The notes under the pieces: model-generated
What the model was told of the DNA's origin: nothing
The model's input: only the letters and a program-made list of their open reading frames with translations
The model's database searches: none
NCBI GenBank assembly: GCA_017527945.1
Contig: JAFXPL010000149.1
Coordinates: forward strand, 1-8,488
DNA from: Bacteroidales bacterium
Lineage (GTDB): Bacteria; Bacteroidota; Bacteroidia; Bacteroidales; WCHB1-69
Length of the DNA: 8,488 nucleotides
Direction of reading: 5' to 3'
Position numbers and translations under genes: made by a program
Part shown: positions 6,222 through 8,488 of the stretch, piece after piece
How the letters are laid out: every line of letters begins with the position of its first letter
Position numbering within the stretch: position 1 is the first letter of the stretch

Positions 6222-7496
6222 TTACATTAATAACCATTTCCATATTGGCAACACTTCAATGCTGATGCCGTTTTCCGTGATTTGAAGTTCCGTATCCCAG
6301 GTAATGACAAGTCCATGATACTGTTTGAAAGCTTTCAGAAACTTCATCAGTCCACCCACTTCGCGCTCGTATGTGCTGTCATCACCAATGCTGTAAGATA
6401 CTTGGATGGCAGTGTTAGTCTCCGGGATACAGAAATCGACCTCCGCTCCCTTGCTGTAATAGAACAACCGAGACTCATCAGGTGTATTGCGAAACTGTTT
6501 GTTCAAATGGACGGCCACGATGTTCTCCAACTGTTTTGTCTCACCATCCGTATAAAAAAGCCCTAAAATGCCATTGTCGGCAAAATAACGTTTTACAGTG
6601 GTTTGCTGGTCCGTCAGAGGGGAGACCAAATTAGGGACGGAGAATGTGAGATAGGCGTCTTCCATATAGTCGAGATAATCTTTCAGCACGGGCATACTGA
6701 TGCTATCTCCCGATGCTTTGACAATGTGCTCCAGCCGCTTCAGTGTAGTGGGTTGCATCACACTTTCTGCCAATTTTCTTGCCAAAAGTCTGAAAACACG
6801 AGGATTGCGTATGTTATTGCGCTCTACAATATCGCCTATCAGAATTTTTTGGTACAGGGAGGTGAGCCATTCCCTTTTGTCGGCTTTGTCAAATGATTCT
6901 GCAAAACCACCATACCGGAAATATTCTTTAAAGTGTCGTATAACCGTTAACCGAATTTCGGGGTTGAATTCCCAGTTGCGTTCGAAGGTGAACCCTCGAA
7001 AATCAAGATATTCCTTGAAGGAAAATGGGTAGATATTGCGTTGGATGTAGCTGCCACCAAGGGAAGAGGCTATCTCTTTGCTGAGCATTTTGGCATTGCT
7101 TCCGGTAATCATAATGCGGTATTTTTCTTCGGCCAGCCGTCGCGCAAACTTTTCCCAACCGACAACATTCTGTATTTCATCAAGATAGATGAAAGGGCGT
7201 TTCAGGTCATACATTTCCCAATAGGATTCCAGCAGTAATCCAAGCTCATTAGCCTGGATGGGAGCAATTCTTTCGTCTTCAAAATTGACATAAAGAAAAT
7301 CGTCGGCTTTGGCTTTGCCGGATGCCATTTTGGACTGGATATCCTGATAGAGAGTATATGATTTGCCAGCACGTCGGATGCCCACGAGTACATAGCAAGA
7401 TTTCTCATCAAAACCAGCCTGGCGTGGGGAGAGTTCTATTTTGCCGAGTTGCAATTGCTTCTCCCCGATCACTTTTTTTATGATTTGTTTCTCCAT
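6222..7496 (-). CDS. AAA family ATPase with DUF4143 domain (ATPase A)
   Basis: A 424-residue protein of the same family as ATPase B, function not established. Walker A is GIRRAGKS (39-46), Walker B is FIYLDEIQ (102-109), and TGSNAKMLS follows at 131-139, then YPFSFKEYLDF. LKDYLDYMEDAYLTFSV (271-287) opens the second half. The C-terminal YSKGAEVDF (347-355) and AIQVSYS (363-369) resemble a PD-(D/E)xK core, with Ser or Tyr where Lys might be expected. Apart from such motifs it differs widely from ATPase B, so the pair is not a recent duplication. Hand counting gives 26 G+C in 60 bases at 6781-6840 against 42 of 60 at 7861-7920 in the Nudix gene upstream. The ATG at 7496 is preceded by an AT-rich stretch with two -7 boxes. 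Confidence 0.9.
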   Translation of the reverse strand: MEKQIIKKVIGEKQLQLGKIELSPRQAGFDEKSCYVLVGIRRAGKSYTLYQDIQSKMASGKAKADDFLYVNFEDERIAPIQANELGLLLESYWEMYDLKRPFIYLDEIQNVVGWEKFARRLAEEKYRIMITGSNAKMLSKEIASSLGGSYIQRNIYPFSFKEYLDFRGFTFERNWEFNPEIRLTVIRHFKEYFRYGGFAESFDKADKREWLTSLYQKILIGDIVERNNIRNPRVFRLLARKLAESVMQPTTLKRLEHIVKASGDSISMPVLKDYLDYMEDAYLTFSVPNLVSPLTDQQTTVKRYFADNGILGLFYTDGETKQLENIVAVHLNKQFRNTPDESRLFYYSKGAEVDFCIPETNTAIQVSYSIGDDSTYEREVGGLMKFLKAFKQYHGLVITWDTELQITENGISIEVLPIWKWLLM

Positions 7497-7520
7497 ACCA
7501 ATATTCGAAAGTTAATTTTG

Positions 7521-7536
7521 CAAAAATACAAAAATA
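7521..7536 (-). promoter_or_regulatory. Two tandem -7 boxes (TATTTTTG) upstream of ATPase A
   Basis: The minus strand carries TATTTTTG twice back to back (7536-7529 and 7528-7521), both matching TAnnTTTG, 25-40 nt upstream of the ATPase A start codon. The surrounding ~60 bases are strongly AT-rich. No TTTG at the standard -33 spacing is obvious. It likely drives ATPase A and the following lipoprotein gene. Confidence 0.45.
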
Positions 7537-7613
7537 TTTCAAAGTACACTTCGCAATATTTGTTTTTTCCGAAAGGTAGCTGCTGCACGGATGATTTTGA
7601 GGGCATATTATTC

Positions 7614-7643
7614 TCCCGCAGGCCACGCAGATTAACGCTGATT
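7614..7643 (-). repeat. Three 10-bp direct repeat units at the 3' end of the Nudix gene
   Basis: Read on the minus strand the units are AATCAGCGTT, AATCTGCGTG and GCCTGCGGGA, sharing a (T/C)C(A/T)GCG core at a 10-base period. The first unit supplies the last three codons and the first bases of the stop codon region of the Nudix gene; the rest is intergenic. From memory, repeats built on ATCTGCG occur between genes in Bacteroidales, but I could not verify this. Confidence 0.45.
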
Positions 7644-8033
7644 ATTATATCGTTGTTTCAGTCTTTCGATCACCTCCCAGTCGGCGGGCAGCCACTGCAC
7701 GCTGTCGAGTTCGTCGGGGGCGAGCCAGCGGGCGGCCTCGTGTTCGAGGAGGGTGAGCGAGCCGCTCTCCACGGTGCAGAGGAAGCAGTGCATGGTGAGA
7801 TGAAACCTGGGGTAGTCCCACTCGACGGTGTGCAGCAGTTCCCCGACGGTGATGCGGGTGTCCAGCTCCTCCCGGATTTCGCGGCGGACGGCCTCCTCGG
7901 GCGTCTCCCCGGGTTCAATCTTGCCGCCGGGAAACTCCCACCAGTCCTTCCAGTCGCCGGCCCCGCGCTGGGTGGCGAAGATGCGGTTTTGGGAGTCGTG
8001 GATGACGGCGGCGGAAACGGTGATGTGTTTCAT
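7632..8033 (-). CDS. MutT-like Nudix hydrolase
   Basis: A 133-residue single-domain Nudix protein, the usual size for MutT/NudG-type nucleoside triphosphate pyrophosphohydrolases that clear oxidised or modified dNTPs such as 8-oxo-dGTP in the cytoplasm. The Nudix box spans 37-59: Gly37, five residues, Glu43, seven residues, then REIREELDT, with the metal-binding glutamates Glu52, Glu55 and Glu56. The Gly usual after EEL is Asp58, a change also seen in some members. Upstream, RIFATQRGAGDWKDWWEFPGG (18-37) is typical of MutT. The exact substrate is not predictable. The start codon lies 3 nt after the stop of the YqaE-like gene, so they form an operon. The last codons fall in a small direct repeat, so the C-terminal tail may have been altered. 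A decayed relative lies at 4213-4282. Confidence 0.92.
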   Translation of the reverse strand: MKHITVSAAVIHDSQNRIFATQRGAGDWKDWWEFPGGKIEPGETPEEAVRREIREELDTRITVGELLHTVEWDYPRFHLTMHCFLCTVESGSLTLLEHEAARWLAPDELDSVQWLPADWEVIERLKQRYNNQR

Positions 8034-8036
8034 AGC

Positions 8037-8192
8037 TTACTCGTTCTTGTTCAGTATGACCAGCGCGCCGATGACGCCCGGCACCCATCCGGCGCAGGTG
8101 AGGATGAAGACGATGAGCACGGAGCCGCACCCGCGGTCGATGACGGCCAAAGGCGGGAAGATGATGGAGAGGATGACGCGGAAAATGGACAT
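8037..8192 (-). CDS. YqaE/Pmp3 family small membrane protein
   Basis: A 51-residue protein with two hydrophobic segments separated by a short polar turn, the layout of the YqaE/Pmp3 (UPF0057) family. Visible family signs are FPPLAV (12-17) with the RGCG turn (20-23), then a second segment containing LTCAGWVPGVIGALVIL, matching the family's LLT-x-x-G-x-(I/V)PG pattern. Members sit in the cytoplasmic membrane and are linked to salt or membrane stress in yeast, plants and some bacteria; the bacterial role is uncertain. The ATG at 8192 lies 17 bases past a -7-like box. The Nudix gene follows 3 nt after the stop codon. It is short and easily missed by gene callers. Confidence 0.85.
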   Translation of the reverse strand: MSIFRVILSIIFPPLAVIDRGCGSVLIVFILTCAGWVPGVIGALVILNKNE

Positions 8193-8215
8193 AGCGGTTC
8201 GGTTTTTTGAATGGG

Positions 8216-8231
8216 CAAAAGTACAAAATTA
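8216..8231 (-). promoter_or_regulatory. Tandem -7-like boxes upstream of yqaE-like/Nudix operon
   Basis: The minus strand reads TAATTTTG then TACTTTTG back to back, both matching TAnnTTTG, ending 23 nt before the YqaE-like start codon. The first overlaps the stop codon of the preceding membrane-protein gene. No clear -33 TTTG is present. Confidence 0.45.
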
Positions 8232-8488
8232 TGCTGTTTCCTGTTGCGTCCATTTTGCCAGCACCATTCCGGCGAGGATGAACCAACCTCCGCCGAGGGC
8301 TGCAAGGAGCGGGAACCACGGGAGGACTTCGCAGGGCAGCAACGCCGGCACAATGGCGATGGCCAAAGCGGGCGCGAAGGGCTTGAACCGTCTGAAAAGA
8401 AGGAGCATCAGCGGCACGGTCACGAAGGTGCCCACCGCCATCGGGAGACCCCAACGATGATGGAACAGAAGGCCGGTGAGGGTGCCCA
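8229..8488 (-). CDS. Uncharacterised membrane protein, 5'-truncated by window edge
   Basis: The frame is open from the right edge to a TAA at 8231-8229, giving about 85 residues of the C-terminal part. It contains about three hydrophobic segments (roughly MAVGTFVTVPLMLLLF, FAPALAIAIVPALLPC, and FPLLAALGGGWFILAGMVLA) with short basic loops such as RRFK, and ends KWTQQETA. I do not recognise the family. An internal ATG at 8441 could be a start for a 70-residue protein, but the codons upstream (GTLTGLLFHH) also look coding, so a longer protein running off the window is more likely. Membrane location is well supported; function is unknown. Confidence 0.6.
   Translation of the reverse strand, partial: GTLTGLLFHHRWGLPMAVGTFVTVPLMLLLFRRFKPFAPALAIAIVPALLPCEVLPWFPLLAALGGGWFILAGMVLAKWTQQETA

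Noticed and set aside
2866..7496. Recent tandem duplication as origin of the two ATPases
   Set aside because: Outside Walker A, Walker B, the TGSNAK and PFSF motifs and the LDY-EDA segment, the two proteins differ widely, and their upstream regions do not align.
4289..7496. A complete defence system (ATPase, Vsr nuclease, macro-like protein)
   Set aside because: The genes lie in separate transcription units interrupted by a lipoprotein gene and gene remnants, and no known defence architecture is matched. Coincidental proximity is more likely.

Overview
The window looks like chromosomal DNA of a member of the Bacteroidales (Bacteroidota). Supporting signs are several TAnnTTTG-type -7 promoter boxes upstream of genes, A-rich leaders without Shine-Dalgarno sequences, a DUF4143-type ATPase pair, and a secreted GH3 glycosidase. 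The genus cannot be fixed from sequence reading alone. All supported genes lie on the minus strand, so transcription runs from position 8488 towards position 1.

Layout in transcription order: the 3' end of an uncharacterised membrane protein (8488-8229); a 51-residue YqaE/Pmp3-like membrane peptide (8192-8037) and, 3 nt later, a MutT-like Nudix hydrolase (8033-7632); a DUF4143 AAA ATPase, called ATPase A here (7496-6222), followed after 1 nt by a PheC-like substrate-binding lipoprotein (6220-5369); a promoter and structured leader, then a two-gene operon of an A1S_2505/macro-like protein (5223-4849) and a Vsr mismatch endonuclease (4849-4289), overlapping as TAATG; a decayed mutT 5' fragment (4282-4213); a second DUF4143 ATPase, ATPase B (4125-2866); a decayed vsr fragment (2858-2820); a secreted GH3 beta-glucosidase-type enzyme (2789-552); and the 5' part of a GNAT acetyltransferase (411-1), cut by the window edge.

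The main interest is genome archaeology rather than a clear new pathway. ATPase B is bracketed by fragments of two nucleotide or DNA-hygiene genes, mutT and vsr, whose intact relatives lie in the same window. Both ATPases lie directly downstream of a mutT gene or mutT remnant. They are visibly poorer in G+C than the glycosidase and Nudix genes. The intact vsr carries a 36-bp heptad-repeat element with inverted ends. It is exactly 12 codons long, is read through in frame, and lands in the zinc-site loop. The vsr remnant is in frame with the GH3 gene and would mislead gene callers into a false N-terminus that hides the signal peptide.

I found no CRISPR array, rRNA, tRNA, transposase or integrase. 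I could not support a defence system beyond noting an orphan vsr (no methyltransferase in the window) coupled to a macro-like protein.
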